The notes below the pieces were generated by a model that searched no databases, had not been told where the DNA came from, and saw only the letters and a program-made list of their open reading frames with translations. Shown piece by piece: positions 26,277 to 37,003 of a stretch of 64,000 nucleotides of DNA. The first letter of the stretch is position 1. The number at the start of each line of letters is the position of its first letter. Made by a program: the position numbers and the translations under genes. Origin of the DNA: Oleiphilus messinensis (lineage in GTDB: Bacteria > Pseudomonadota > Gammaproteobacteria > Pseudomonadales > Oleiphilaceae); NCBI RefSeq assembly GCF_002162375.1, contig NZ_CP021425.1, positions 3,914,766-3,978,765 on the forward strand. The letters run 5' to 3'.

Positions 26277-28933
26277 TAGACATCCTCTCCACTGCTATCC
26301 TCTTCGCCACCACTGGCTTCAGCGCCACGTTGATCACCCAAGTCTGCGGAGGCCAGGTTTTCGGAATCAGCCAAAACGCTTGCTTCATTTTCGGGGTCAG
26401 CTTCAGGCTCATCAATGCGCTCTACACCAACCAGGTTTTCAGTACCCGCACTCAGCTTGATCAGCCTTACACCTTGAGTGTTTCGGCCAGAAATGGACAC
26501 TTCCTCGGTTCGGGTCCGGACGAGTGTACCTTGATCACTGATCAACATCATCTCATCGCCATCAAACACCTGAATCGCAGACACCAACTCCCCATTTCGC
26601 TCAGAGCATTGCATCGCAATGACCCCCTGAGAACCTCGACCATAAGTTGGAAACTCTTCGACGCGCGTTCGCTTACCATAGCCATTGGAGCTGGCGGTAA
26701 GGATCATACCACCTTCCTGCGGGATAATGAGACTGACCACACGCTGATCCTCAGCAATTTTTATGCCTCTAACACCTCGAGCAGTCCGCCCCATTGCACG
26801 CACATCATTCTCACCGAAACGCATCGCTTTACCGGCACTACTAAACAACATAATATCCTCAGTACCATCGGTAATAGCAGTACCGATCAGCGCATCACCC
26901 TCATCGAGATCCAGCGCAATCAAACCTGTGGAACGTGGACGGGAGAAATTTTCCAGCGGGGTTTTCTTGACCGTACCCTTCCCTGTTGCCATGAACACAA
27001 AATGATCTTCCTTATATTCATTGACTGGCAGGAAGGTCGTCACCCGCTCACCCTCATCAAGCGGCAAAATATTCACCATAGGCCTACCTCGCGCAGCACG
27101 GCTCGCTTGAGGAATTTCAAAGACCCGCAACCAATACACTTTGCCGCGATTGGTGAAACACAAGATTGTATCGTGGGAATTGGCAATCAGAATCTTCTCG
27201 ATAAAATCCTCTTCTTTCATGGCCGCAGCGGACTTACCCTTACCGCCGCGACGCTGGGCCTGGTATGCTTCAATCGGCTGGGTTTTCGCGTAACCGCCAT
27301 GGGAAATGGTCACGACCAAATCTTCTTCCGTGATCAAGTCTGCGACGGTTAAGTCCTTACGGGAACTGATTATTTCCGAACGACGCTCATCACCAAATTG
27401 CTCTTTCACTTCAAGTAATTCTTCACGAATCACTTCCATCAGTTTTTGCGGATCAGACAAAATCCCCAGCAGCTCGGTAATTTTTTCGATGATATCTTTA
27501 TATTCATCAAGCAACTTTTCAGTTTCCAGTGCAGTCAACTTCTGTAACCGCATTGCCAGTATATCTTGAGCTTGCTCCGGGGAGAGATAATATTTCCCAT
27601 CTCTCAATCCGAACTGCGGCGCGAGCCCGTCGGGCCGACATGCATCTTCGCCTGCACGCTCCAACATCGCTATGACGTTACCCGGCTCCCATGCCGTTGA
27701 GATCAGCTTTTCCCGCGCAGTTGCAGCATCCGGAGAGGACTTGATTGCTTCAATCACCGGATCAATATTTGCTAATGCGACAACCTGACCTTCTAAAAGG
27801 TGGCCACGCTCTCTCGCCTTACGTAATTCAAAAATACAACGACGGGTGACAACTTCTCGGCGATGCTTGACGAAGCACTCAAGCACTTCTTTCAAGTTAA
27901 GGATTTTTGGTTCACCGTCAACCAAGGCAACCATGTTGATACCAAATACGGTTTCCAGCTGAGTCTGTGAATAGAGGTTATTCAGAATGACGTCCGGCAC
28001 TTCGCCCCTTCGCAATTCGATAACAACACGAATACCTTCTTTATTGGACTCATCCCGCAATTCGGTGATGCCTTCAACCTTCTTGTCCTTGACCAGTTCA
28101 GCGATTTTTTCGATTAATCTTGCCTTGTTGACCTGGTAGGGTATTTCAGTGATAACGATCCGAGGCTTACCGTTTTTCTCGTCAGTTTCAATTTCGTGAC
28201 GAGCCCGGATGTAAATCCGCCCCCGACCGGTACGATAGGCCTCCACAATACCTGCACGGCCATTAATAATCGCGGAGGTGGGAAAATCCGGTCCGGGAAT
28301 GTATTCCATTAGCTCATCGATGGTCAAAGTACTGTTATCGAGCAAAGCCAAAACAGCATTGATCACTTCATTGATATTATGAGGCGGAATATTGGTCGCC
28401 ATACCCACGGCGATACCAGAGGACCCATTCACTAACAGATTAGGGATACGGGTCGGCAAGACATCAGGAATTTGTTCACTGCCGTCATAGTTGGGCACAA
28501 AGTCGACAGTTTCTTTTTCCAGATCAGCCAGAAGGGAGTGGGCGATCTTCGCCATGCGAACTTCGGTGTAACGCATTGCCGCTGCGCTGTCACCATCTAC
28601 AGACCCGAAGTTACCCTGGCCATCGACCAACATATAGCGAAGGGAAAATGGCTGCGCCATTCGAACAATCGTGTCGTAAACCGCTGAATCACCGTGGGGG
28701 TGATATTTACCAATTACATCACCTACGATACGAGCTGACTTTTTATACGCTTTATTCCAATCATTTCCCAAATCATGCATTGCGTACAATACACGACGGT
28801 GGACCGGTTTAAGGCCATCTCGCACATCAGGCAGAGCCCGCCCGACAATAACACTCATCGCATAATCAAGGTATGACTGTTTAAGTTCATCCTCAATGTT
28901 CACTGGCAAGATTTCAGCGGCTAAATCACCCAT
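26276..28933 (-). CDS. gyrA: DNA gyrase subunit A
   Basis: An 885-residue type II topoisomerase subunit. The quinolone-determining region is visible as [19 protein letters not shown] with Ser and a typical acidic-position replacement region, and the catalytic Tyr lies in [10 protein letters not shown] at about residue 122. The GyrA box is seen as QRRGGKGK near 560, followed by six beta-pinwheel repeats and a very acidic tail rich in Glu, Asp and Ser. The length is near E. coli GyrA (875). It is the first gene of the long minus-strand run. Confidence 0.98.
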   Translation of the reverse strand: MGDLAAEILPVNIEDELKQSYLDYAMSVIVGRALPDVRDGLKPVHRRVLYAMHDLGNDWNKAYKKSARIVGDVIGKYHPHGDSAVYDTIVRMAQPFSLRYMLVDGQGNFGSVDGDSAAAMRYTEVRMAKIAHSLLADLEKETVDFVPNYDGSEQIPDVLPTRIPNLLVNGSSGIAVGMATNIPPHNINEVINAVLALLDNSTLTIDELMEYIPGPDFPTSAIINGRAGIVEAYRTGRGRIYIRARHEIETDEKNGKPRIVITEIPYQVNKARLIEKIAELVKDKKVEGITELRDESNKEGIRVVIELRRGEVPDVILNNLYSQTQLETVFGINMVALVDGEPKILNLKEVLECFVKHRREVVTRRCIFELRKARERGHLLEGQVVALANIDPVIEAIKSSPDAATAREKLISTAWEPGNVIAMLERAGEDACRPDGLAPQFGLRDGKYYLSPEQAQDILAMRLQKLTALETEKLLDEYKDIIEKITELLGILSDPQKLMEVIREELLEVKEQFGDERRSEIISSRKDLTVADLITEEDLVVTISHGGYAKTQPIEAYQAQRRGGKGKSAAAMKEEDFIEKILIANSHDTILCFTNRGKVYWLRVFEIPQASRAARGRPMVNILPLDEGERVTTFLPVNEYKEDHFVFMATGKGTVKKTPLENFSRPRSTGLIALDLDEGDALIGTAITDGTEDIMLFSSAGKAMRFGENDVRAMGRTARGVRGIKIAEDQRVVSLIIPQEGGMILTASSNGYGKRTRVEEFPTYGRGSQGVIAMQCSERNGELVSAIQVFDGDEMMLISDQGTLVRTRTEEVSISGRNTQGVRLIKLSAGTENLVGVERIDEPEADPENEASVLADSENLASADLGDQRGAEASGGEEDSSGEDV

Positions 28934-29178
28934 AAATCCAGGAATTCCTATCGATTAATATTGGTTTGTCTATGTCGTTGTTGTAATGACACCCTTCTCG
29001 TGCAACCGCGAATCATAACACATTTCTCCATATTGGTACCGAACCAAACGGAATATTTTGGGAAACTTCCTCAATTTATAAGGCTTTGCCAAGGTCTTGC
29101 GAACTTTATCGTTCACAGCTTGATCAAAGTCGCAAACGATCTAGTATTAAACTAAACAATTGATGAATATGGAGCCCA

Positions 29179-30429
29179 ATGAACAAGTTCCTCTTGGTGG
29201 AAGACAGCGCCCTCGTTGTTAAAGTGATCAATCACTTGCTGAAAACATCTACGGACCTTGCTGCCGAAGTTGCAACATCCAAAAAACAAGCAATCGAGAT
29301 GCTTAGAACGGCAAAACGCTCAGAATATGTTGCAGCCGTAGTGGATTTGCACCTTCCGGATGCTCCGGACGGGGAAGTTGTTGATTTAACCCTGAAACTG
29401 GGCCTGCCAACGATAGTCCTCACCGGGAGCTTAAACGAACACACCCGAGACCAGATGATTGACAAGCCGATTGTCGATTACATTGTTAAAGAGAGTCGCT
29501 TCTCTTACGAATATGTATTGAAACTATTGCGACGGCTATTGAAAAACAAGGAAATTGACGTACTGGTCGTCGACGACTCTGTAACTTCCCGTACGTACCT
29601 GAAACAGCTTTTGAACAACCAACAGCTTCGCGTTCATGAAGCCAGCGACGGTACAGAGGCAATTGCTTTATTACAGCAGGACCCAAACATTCAACTTTTG
29701 ATCACCGACTACCACATGCCAAACATGAACGGCATCGAGCTGGTTAAGAATATCCGCCAAAATACCACTTTTGACGATCTGGTAATCATCGGCATTTCCT
29801 CCCACGACACCAACGGCTTATCCGCACAATTCATTAAAAACGGTGCAAATGACTTTTTGACCAAGCCTTTTAGCAACGAAGAATTCCAATGCCGGGTCAT
29901 TCACAACCTGGAAGCATTGGAAAATATTCGTAAAATCAAGCAGGCCGCACACACCGATTACCTGACAAACCTGCCGAACCGACGCTACTTCCAAAGCAAA
30001 GCAAACGAAATTCTCGATCAACACAAGTCCAAACCGGGCATCTGCACACTGGCCATTATCGACATTGATCATTTCAAACGGATCAATGATCAATACGGCC
30101 ATGACGCGGGAGACCAGGTTTTGATTGAATTCAGCGACCTGATTGCCCAAGGGTTTCAGCGTTTTACATTTGCCCGGGCTGGTGGTGAAGAATTCTATTT
30201 ACTATTGCCAGGCCTGAAAACTGCGCAAGCAATCAAACTGATTGAAAACTTCCGGGAAATGATTGAAGACCACTTGATTTTGCTGGAACAGGACAGCCTG
30301 ACCATAACATTTTCTGCAGGGCTGGCAGGCTTTAACGGAGAAAGCCTGCCAGAATTGATGCGTGTCGCCGACGCTCGCCTCTATTCCGCAAAAAACAGTG
30401 GGCGCAATCAACTTTGCTGGGAAGATTAA
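29179..30429 (+). CDS. Tandem-receiver diguanylate cyclase (REC-REC-GGDEF)
   Basis: A 416-residue signalling protein with two receiver domains and a GGDEF domain. REC1 (1-120) has a candidate phospho-Asp in VVDLHLPDAPDG; REC2 (about 123-245) has VDDS, LITDYHMPNMNG and the Lys in FLTKPF. The GGDEF domain (about 255-416) carries DYLTNLPNRRYF, IDIDHFKRIND and the active-site AGGEEF, so c-di-GMP synthesis is likely. The RxxD inhibition site that normally precedes GGEEF by five residues is missing. GGAG lies 4 bases before the ATG. It is divergent from gyrA. Confidence 0.92.
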   Translation: MNKFLLVEDSALVVKVINHLLKTSTDLAAEVATSKKQAIEMLRTAKRSEYVAAVVDLHLPDAPDGEVVDLTLKLGLPTIVLTGSLNEHTRDQMIDKPIVDYIVKESRFSYEYVLKLLRRLLKNKEIDVLVVDDSVTSRTYLKQLLNNQQLRVHEASDGTEAIALLQQDPNIQLLITDYHMPNMNGIELVKNIRQNTTFDDLVIIGISSHDTNGLSAQFIKNGANDFLTKPFSNEEFQCRVIHNLEALENIRKIKQAAHTDYLTNLPNRRYFQSKANEILDQHKSKPGICTLAIIDIDHFKRINDQYGHDAGDQVLIEFSDLIAQGFQRFTFARAGGEEFYLLLPGLKTAQAIKLIENFREMIEDHLILLEQDSLTITFSAGLAGFNGESLPELMRVADARLYSAKNSGRNQLCWED

Positions 30430-30499
30430 CTGGAAAGGCAGAACATTTAACGGGGCTCAGGCTCTCCCTCACCCCGGAACAAACCGGCTTACAATAATG

Positions 30500-31354
30500 C
30501 TAAGAGAAGACCACCGTTTTGTTCTCACAAACAATTACGCGATCCTCAAGATGGTAACGCAAACCTCTGGCCAGAACATTTTTCTCAACATCACGCCCCA
30601 GACGAACCATATCCTCAATGGTATGGTTGTGACCAACACGAATGACATCCTGATCTATGATCGGGCCTTCATCAAGATCCTGGGTAACATAATGACAGGT
30701 TGCGCCGATCAACTTCACACCGCGATTGTATGCCTGATGATAAGGTCGGGCACCGGCGAAAGAAGGGAGAAAGCTGTGATGAATGTTTAAAATCTGCCCT
30801 GAATATTGCTCACACAAATCTGCTGGCAAGATCTGCATATATCTGGCAAGCACGATCACATCCACCTCATATTGCCCAAACAAACGCCCGATTTCAGCGA
30901 AGGCTTCCGCTTTATTTTCCTTGTTTACGGGTACATGATGAAAGGGAATATTATGCCAGTCTACCATACGCTTGAGGTCGGTATGATTCGAGACCACCGC
31001 AACAATTTCTGCATTCAACTCTTTATCGGTGTAACGATGCAGCAAATCCGCCAGACAATGGGATTCCTTGCTCGCCAGAAGAATAACCTTTTTCGGCTTG
31101 TTCGAATCTTCCACATGCCACTTCATGCCGAACTCATTCGCTATCGGCTCAAATGCGATGCGGAAATTATCCAACTCAAACGGCATGGAACTGGCTTTTA
31201 TTTCATTGCGCATAAAAAACCAGCCCGCCTGCGGATCAGCATGATGACTCGCCTCGGTAATCCAACCATTATACGTGGCCAGGAAATTACTGACCTTTGC
31301 CACAATCCCAACTCGATCAGGGCACGACACCACCAATCTGAACGTTCTTTCCAT
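30500..31354 (-). CDS. purU: Formyltetrahydrofolate deformylase
   Basis: A 284-residue enzyme that hydrolyses 10-formyl-THF to formate and THF, balancing one-carbon pools. An N-terminal ACT domain (RLVVSCPDRVGIVAKVSNFL) is followed by a formyltransferase fold with the catalytic Asn/His/Asp set in ILNIHHSFLPSFAGARPYHQA and DLDEGPIIDQDV. The length matches PurU (280). It converges with the diguanylate cyclase. Confidence 0.96.
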   Translation of the reverse strand: MERTFRLVVSCPDRVGIVAKVSNFLATYNGWITEASHHADPQAGWFFMRNEIKASSMPFELDNFRIAFEPIANEFGMKWHVEDSNKPKKVILLASKESHCLADLLHRYTDKELNAEIVAVVSNHTDLKRMVDWHNIPFHHVPVNKENKAEAFAEIGRLFGQYEVDVIVLARYMQILPADLCEQYSGQILNIHHSFLPSFAGARPYHQAYNRGVKLIGATCHYVTQDLDEGPIIDQDVIRVGHNHTIEDMVRLGRDVEKNVLARGLRYHLEDRVIVCENKTVVFS

Positions 31355-31529
31355 TTTTGATTAACCTACAACTTAATACCCGTCGCAACGATCTGAATCT
31401 TTGGCTTTACGATAGTCAAACGCGCTATGAGCAACTCTTGGACAATGCGGGGCATCATACCCTAAACACAACGACAAGGTCACCACTTGAAAGCACAGCA
31501 AATCAATATCCAGACACTGCCCAGCCCCA

Positions 31530-31862
31530 TCAAACCAACTTATCTGTCCGTGCAGCCATGATAAAGTCTGTTTTGTGCAGCCCGCCAATCTTGTGTGTCC
31601 ACCATTTTACCGTGACCCTGCCCCACTCCGTAATCAACAGGGGATGATGCCCTTCTGATTCGGCCACAGCGCCAACCTGGTTAGTGAACTGCAGGGCTTG
31701 CGCAAAATTTTTGAAAACAAACACCCTGGACAGGCAGTTTTCAACCCCTTTTTCTATTGACCACTCAGGCAACTCCGCCAACAATACTGGCCACTCTTCT
31801 TCTGGCACCGTTGGTGCACCCACTCTGCAAACCTCACATTCCTGCTCTGCCAATGTTGCCAT
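31530..31862 (-). CDS. phhB: Pterin-4a-carbinolamine dehydratase
   Basis: A 110-residue PCD/DCoH-type protein that recycles the pterin cofactor of phenylalanine hydroxylase. Markers are the [15 protein letters not shown] helix, [20 protein letters not shown] with the active-site His pair, and the W-x-H of [14 protein letters not shown]. The start at 31862 has GGAGG 5 bases upstream; a longer frame from 31883 overlaps that site. No phenylalanine hydroxylase gene is in the window. Confidence 0.94.
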   Translation of the reverse strand: MATLAEQECEVCRVGAPTVPEEEWPVLLAELPEWSIEKGVENCLSRVFVFKNFAQALQFTNQVGAVAESEGHHPLLITEWGRVTVKWWTHKIGGLHKTDFIMAARTDKLV

Positions 31863-31990
31863 TTCAACCTCCCACCGGTTCATTCATGCCCCAGAAAACA
31901 CGCTTATTGCATTATGGCACAACAAAAAAACGGTGTCGTACTGACACCGTTTCATTCACGATAACTATGGGTTCGCGAACAAGCGAATCA

Positions 31991-33499
31991 CTAACCTTTA
32001 GCAGCGATAATCTTGTCTCTCCACAACTGCGGGCCAGTCTGGTGCACTGACGTGCCTTGACTGTCAACAGCTACGGATACTGGCATATCTTCCACATCAA
32101 ATTCATAAATTGCCTCCATACCCAATTCAGGAAAGGCAACCACTTCAGCAGACTTGACCGCTTTCGACACCAGATAGGCAGCACCACCCACTGCCATCAG
32201 ATAAACCGCACCAAACTCCCGGATAGCTTCAATTGCAACCGGCCCACGCTCAGCTTTACCAATCATCCCCACCAAACCGGTTTCTTTGAGCATGGTATGG
32301 GTAAATTTATCCATTCGTGTTGACGTTGTCGGACCTGCGGGGCCCACCACCTCTTCTCTCACCGGGTCTACCGGCCCCACATAGTAGATAAACCGGTTTT
32401 TCAAATCGACAGGCAGCTTCTCGCCATTCGCAAGCATTTCTACCATCTTTTTATGGGCAGCATCACGACCGGTAAGCATCTTACCGGACAGCAACACGGT
32501 GTCACCCGGCTTCAACGCCGCGATTTCCTCTTTGGTAACCGTATTCATATTAATACGCTTGACGCCTTCACCGACTTCCCAAGTAATATCTGGCCAATCA
32601 TCCAGGTTGGGTGGCGTTTGCAGTGAAGGACCACTACCATCGAGCACGAAGTGTGCGTGGCGCGTGGCCGCACAATTCGGAATCATGGCAACAGGCAACG
32701 AGGCGGCGTGTGTGGGATAGTCTTTAATCTTGATGTCCAGAACAGTAGTTAACCCACCCAAGCCCTGAGCACCTATACCAAGTTCGTTCACTCTATCCAT
32801 AATCTCAAGCCGCAATTCTTCAACACGATTTTGCGGCCCACGCTCGCGGAGTTCATGAATATCGATTGGATCCATTAATGACTCTTTTGCCATTACGGCC
32901 GCTTTCTCAGCGGTACCGCCAATCCCCAGACCCAGCATGCCTGGAGGACACCAGCCAGCACCCATGGTTGGCACCGTTTTGACCACCCAATCCACAATAC
33001 TGTCACTAGGGTTCAGCATCACCATCTTGGACTTATTCTCACTACCGCCCCCCTTGGCCGCGACTTGCACATCTACAGTATCACCAGGCACAATCTCGTA
33101 ATGAATTACTGCAGGCGTGTTATCTTTGGTATTTTTCCGGGCACCCGCCGGATCTGCCAGAATAGAGGCACGCAATACATTGTCCGGGTGCGTATAAGCA
33201 CGGCGAACACCTTCATTTATCATGTCATCCACACTCATGTTCGCATCCCACTGAACATTCATGCCAACCTTGATGAATACCGTAACTATTCCCGTATCCT
33301 GACAAATCGGACGATGTCCTTGAGCACACATTCGCGAATTGATCAAAATTTGTGCCATCGCATCCTTAGCCGCAGGTGACTCCTCACGCTGGTAGGCTTC
33401 GTAAACTGCGTCTATAAAATCTTTCGGGTGATAGTAGGAAATGAATTGAAGTGCATCCGCCACACTTTCGATCAGGTCATCCTGGCGTATAACTGTCAT
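31991..33499 (-). CDS. Fumarate hydratase, class I ([4Fe-4S])
   Basis: A 502-residue TCA-cycle enzyme interconverting fumarate and malate (FumA/FumB-like, oxygen-sensitive iron-sulfur type). Cluster ligands are suggested by Cys residues in RMCAQGHRPICQDTG, GAGWCPPGMLGLG and IPNCAATRHAHF. The C-terminal beta domain has GPAGPTTSTRMDKF and AVGGAAYLVSKAV. The first ATG of the proposed protein (MTVIRQDDLIESVAD) is preceded by GAGAGA; the frame runs 37 codons further upstream to 33610 without family counterpart. Confidence 0.95.
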   Translation of the reverse strand: MTVIRQDDLIESVADALQFISYYHPKDFIDAVYEAYQREESPAAKDAMAQILINSRMCAQGHRPICQDTGIVTVFIKVGMNVQWDANMSVDDMINEGVRRAYTHPDNVLRASILADPAGARKNTKDNTPAVIHYEIVPGDTVDVQVAAKGGGSENKSKMVMLNPSDSIVDWVVKTVPTMGAGWCPPGMLGLGIGGTAEKAAVMAKESLMDPIDIHELRERGPQNRVEELRLEIMDRVNELGIGAQGLGGLTTVLDIKIKDYPTHAASLPVAMIPNCAATRHAHFVLDGSGPSLQTPPNLDDWPDITWEVGEGVKRINMNTVTKEEIAALKPGDTVLLSGKMLTGRDAAHKKMVEMLANGEKLPVDLKNRFIYYVGPVDPVREEVVGPAGPTTSTRMDKFTHTMLKETGLVGMIGKAERGPVAIEAIREFGAVYLMAVGGAAYLVSKAVKSAEVVAFPELGMEAIYEFDVEDMPVSVAVDSQGTSVHQTGPQLWRDKIIAAKG

Positions 33500-34016
33500 A
33501 TATGGTCTCTCTTCGTATCCAGCACAGATTGCATCCAGTAAAGATTGCATCCCGCACAGATGTATCAGCAAATCCCGGGGTGCAGGTTGTTTTTTAACCA
33601 CCCCAGTCAATCTTCCGCAGCATTGTACCTCAGTCTATGGTTAATAACGACTGCCAGGTAGCAATAACAACTGCGGGCGGTTACCGAAAGCCGCTCCAGT
33701 AGAGCGCAATTTCAAGCCGGATCAAGCCCGGTACTGCGAACGTTATCTTTATGATTTAACTCGTTAACTACATCTCTTAACTGGACTTTAATGCAAACAG
33801 CGACTAATTTTATCTGAAGCACTAAATTAAGGATTACATCGAACTGCAGGAAATGCCTAGCCGGCATAACACGGGATTCCGGACAAGCCATGCATCCCCT
33901 TGCAAACAACCACTGTCGATGTCATGAGATACAAGTAACAGACTCCTATAAAAACAAGCCCGATACAGGTTTGTGAAAAACCAATGAATAATAAAAGGAA
34001 CAGAAGGTCCAATCTT
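33500..34016. other. Intergenic region upstream of the lipase gene
   Basis: 517 bp between divergent genes. Short frames exist, but none has a ribosome-binding site or recognisable product. It probably contains the promoters of both flanking genes. Confidence 0.5.
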
Positions 34017-36911
34017 ATGCTCAAGAAAACCTTAGTCAGTATGGCGGTTGCGTCTACAGTCACTTTGACTGGCTGTCTGGACAATGCAGACACCGGACGA
34101 AATGCCGACCCAGAGTATAAAATCTCACACCCCGACTTTACAGGTAAAACCTGGCCTATTTTCAATCCGGTGACAAGCGCTTTGCCTGTTCCTAACGACC
34201 TGATTTTTGATAGTGTTGCGAGCGACGGCAGCTTCCGCGTTCCTGGCGATATGAGCAACCCGGTAATTAATGCACTGAATGATCTCAGCGGTGCATCGGT
34301 CTCTGCAGCGATTGATATCACCACAAATGGCTACATCGACCCGGCGACCGTAGATGGCCGCGCCTTTATTATCAGCGCAGGCCCCGATGGGCAACCGACG
34401 GTAATTCCCAATCCAAACCAGTCGGTATTTCTGATTGAACTGGATTACGCAAGTGGTGAACCCGTTACAGGGTTGAGCAAAGGTGAGCCACCCACCATAC
34501 CGCTTGCAGTCACAGCGCAAAAAGCAGCAGCTGGTGATCCTGCTTCGGGTGCAGCCTTGGCGGGACTTGCTCAAAATCCGGCATATGAAGCGAGTGTTGT
34601 CGAGTTGGACGGTCTATCAGCTATCCGAATCAACCCGCTTACACCATTGAATCCGCGCAAACGCTATGTGGTGGCAATTACGAAAGATGTGAAAACGGTC
34701 AACGGCGAGTCGCTCGTGGCATCTCCAGGCTACAGCAACCTCACTGATGCAGAAGCACCGCTGGCAAGTGGTGCACTAAGTGGGGTACGCGCGCTGATAA
34801 ACGGCCTGTGGGAACCCATAGCCAGCAACTATTTCCAACTGACCAACAGCGTAAGGGCTCAAACCGGCCAGCCATCCCTTAGCGATGCTGACATCGTAAT
34901 GTCATACAGTTTCACAACATCCAATGACAAAGCGGTTCTGGGCTACATGGCGGAGCCCAACACCTGGTTTACTGATCAAATCAAAACGGTGCTCGGCACA
35001 CGTACCCGTGATGCAGTTATGGCTCAGTCCGCTGCCGCTGGCGTGTCTGCCAGTTACGACTCGATCAAAACGGCCATCGACGGAACCATCGCGACCTACC
35101 CTTCAGCGCAATTCACCACGGCACTGGCGCCACTGTTCGACATTCCCTTCCCGAATGGCTGTGGAGGCCTGACAGGTGAACAAGCGCTATCCTGTACCGG
35201 TGTTGCTCTGTCCCGAAACTTCGAAGTACCGGGACTGATTGAGCCCCCGACTTCTCGCGAAGCCCAGTTCGGGACACCGACTGACGTCACGCAGTTGTCT
35301 GTGATTACCAGTAGCCTGGTCGCACCCGGCGAAGTCATGGCGGTTACCGGGCAAATTACACTCCCGTATTACCTTGGTATTCCTGAAGGCACGGATGGCT
35401 CAAACATCACTGCCGGTAAATGGCGTGCTAACGCATCCCTTGCAGGCGCGCTGAATAATGCCTTTTCCGCTCTGGGCGTATCATTCCCACAAGCTGATCC
35501 CAACGTTACGGATGTGGTTAACTACCTATTCCCATTCCCGCAAAAAACTTCAGATGTTACCATTCCGGTGCTGGCAATATATCCGGCTAATGCCAACATG
35601 AACTCGGGCAATCTGCCAGTTGTAATTTACCAACATGGTATACGAACTGACCGCAGTACCGCTTTAACATTTGGTAGTGCACTCGCCAAGGCGGCGGGTG
35701 TGGCCGTGATCGCAATAGACCACCCTGCCCACGGTGTGGCACCTTCATCCACAGCAGATAGAACGGAATTGGCAACCCGATTGCTGACACTGGCAAATCT
35801 GCCTACGGATGATGCCACGGTACAGGCAGTGGTAAACGAAACATTCCATATCGCTGCACTGCTGCAGATTCAAGAAGCAGGCTGCCCTCTGAACATCACC
35901 AACCCAGGGGACACTGACCAAGTCAACAATGCCATGCAGATCGTTCTTGGCGGAACCTGTGGTGTTCAAGCTGCGACCTCGCTTGGTTCTGCGCTAGCAA
36001 TGGAAAGTACCGTGAAGAATGCAGGCAGTATCGTTCCTGGCTTGCCTGCAACCGATTTTGAGCGCCACTTTGATTTCACAGCCGGCCCAACCGGGGCTCC
36101 TATTCCAATGAACTTCGATCCTGCGAATGCAGTTGGCGGCTCTGGCACACTTGCAATCAACCTGACCCACTTTCAAAATTCCAGGGATTACCTTAGACAA
36201 AATATTATCGACAACCTGAATCTAAGATTGTCACTGAGCTCTTTGGACCTGAATGGTGGAGGAGCCGACCTGAGCGGAGACAATGTTTATTTTGTAGGCC
36301 ACTCCCTCGGCTCAATTACCGGGATACCCTTTGTCGCTGTAGCAAACAGCACGGCTGCCACAGACGATAATATCGTTGCGGCTCAGATGCTTACCCCCGG
36401 CGGCAAGTTCTCGGGATTACTGGAACAATCACCTACATTCGCGCCAGCAATTCTAGGTGGACTGCAAGCTGCTGCTGGCATACAGCAAGGTGACTCCGGT
36501 TTTGCCGCCTTCACCCACGTACTGCAGGCAACGCTTGATTCCGGTGAAGCCATTCAGTTCGCAGGCGACCTGCCCGGCTCCAAGGTCATTCTTTCCGAAG
36601 TTATTGGTGATACCTATATTCCAAACAGTGCCTATCCAACGGCTAACTTCGGCAATGCCGACCCTGATCCTTTAACGGGCACAGAACCCTTAGTCCGAAT
36701 CTCCGGAGCAACGGATATCACCACAAGTGGTGCTTTAAATGTGGGCGTAACCCGTTACACTGGCGGAGATCACACCACACCTGTTCTCCCCGCACCCGGT
36801 GACCAGAATGCGGCAAGAGCTTTTGCCGAAATGATCGGCCAAACCACCAGCATGATCCTGACGGGCGGCCAACAGGTTATGGTTAACGACCCGGGAATCA
36901 TTCAACAATAA
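34017..36911 (+). CDS. Surface lipoprotein lipase, Pla-1/cef and VolA type
   Basis: A 964-residue exported lipase. The N terminus has a lipoprotein signal peptide with lipobox LTGC at about residues 18-21, so the mature protein should be anchored by its Cys. The N-terminal part fits the bacterial lipase N-domain (FNPVTSALPVPNDLIFDS). The alpha/beta hydrolase core shows an oxyanion-region VIYQHGIRTDR, a VIAIDHPAHGV strand and the nucleophile elbow GHSLG near residue 763. VolA of Vibrio is a surface-exposed lysophospholipase of this group. An in-frame ATG 33 bp upstream is possible. Confidence 0.9.
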   Translation: MLKKTLVSMAVASTVTLTGCLDNADTGRNADPEYKISHPDFTGKTWPIFNPVTSALPVPNDLIFDSVASDGSFRVPGDMSNPVINALNDLSGASVSAAIDITTNGYIDPATVDGRAFIISAGPDGQPTVIPNPNQSVFLIELDYASGEPVTGLSKGEPPTIPLAVTAQKAAAGDPASGAALAGLAQNPAYEASVVELDGLSAIRINPLTPLNPRKRYVVAITKDVKTVNGESLVASPGYSNLTDAEAPLASGALSGVRALINGLWEPIASNYFQLTNSVRAQTGQPSLSDADIVMSYSFTTSNDKAVLGYMAEPNTWFTDQIKTVLGTRTRDAVMAQSAAAGVSASYDSIKTAIDGTIATYPSAQFTTALAPLFDIPFPNGCGGLTGEQALSCTGVALSRNFEVPGLIEPPTSREAQFGTPTDVTQLSVITSSLVAPGEVMAVTGQITLPYYLGIPEGTDGSNITAGKWRANASLAGALNNAFSALGVSFPQADPNVTDVVNYLFPFPQKTSDVTIPVLAIYPANANMNSGNLPVVIYQHGIRTDRSTALTFGSALAKAAGVAVIAIDHPAHGVAPSSTADRTELATRLLTLANLPTDDATVQAVVNETFHIAALLQIQEAGCPLNITNPGDTDQVNNAMQIVLGGTCGVQAATSLGSALAMESTVKNAGSIVPGLPATDFERHFDFTAGPTGAPIPMNFDPANAVGGSGTLAINLTHFQNSRDYLRQNIIDNLNLRLSLSSLDLNGGGADLSGDNVYFVGHSLGSITGIPFVAVANSTAATDDNIVAAQMLTPGGKFSGLLEQSPTFAPAILGGLQAAAGIQQGDSGFAAFTHVLQATLDSGEAIQFAGDLPGSKVILSEVIGDTYIPNSAYPTANFGNADPDPLTGTEPLVRISGATDITTSGALNVGVTRYTGGDHTTPVLPAPGDQNAARAFAEMIGQTTSMILTGGQQVMVNDPGIIQQ

Positions 36912-36946
36912 GGTTTTTTTGCAACAATAAGGCTTTTTGCAACAAT
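36902..36946 (+). repeat. Short tandem repeat at the lipase stop codon
   Basis: About two and a half copies of an 18-bp unit, CAACAATAAGGCTTTTTG with small variations. The lipase stop TAA lies in the first copy, and each later copy repeats the CAATAA. Confidence 0.75.
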
Positions 36947-36976
36947 AAAAAAACCGGGCATTTACCCGGTTTTTTT
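36947..36976. terminator. Bidirectional terminator (lipase / argG)
   Basis: AAAAAAACCGGG and CCCGGTTTTTTT form a 12-bp stem with a CATTTA loop between the convergent lipase and argG genes. Confidence 0.92.
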
Positions 36977-37003
36977 GTGTAATCACACTTTGGTGACTAG
37001 CGA

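Noticed and set aside
26330-27352. 340-residue plus-strand frame antisense to gyrA
   Set aside because: gyrA is certain on the other strand; the antisense frame shows no domain and is a codon-usage shadow.
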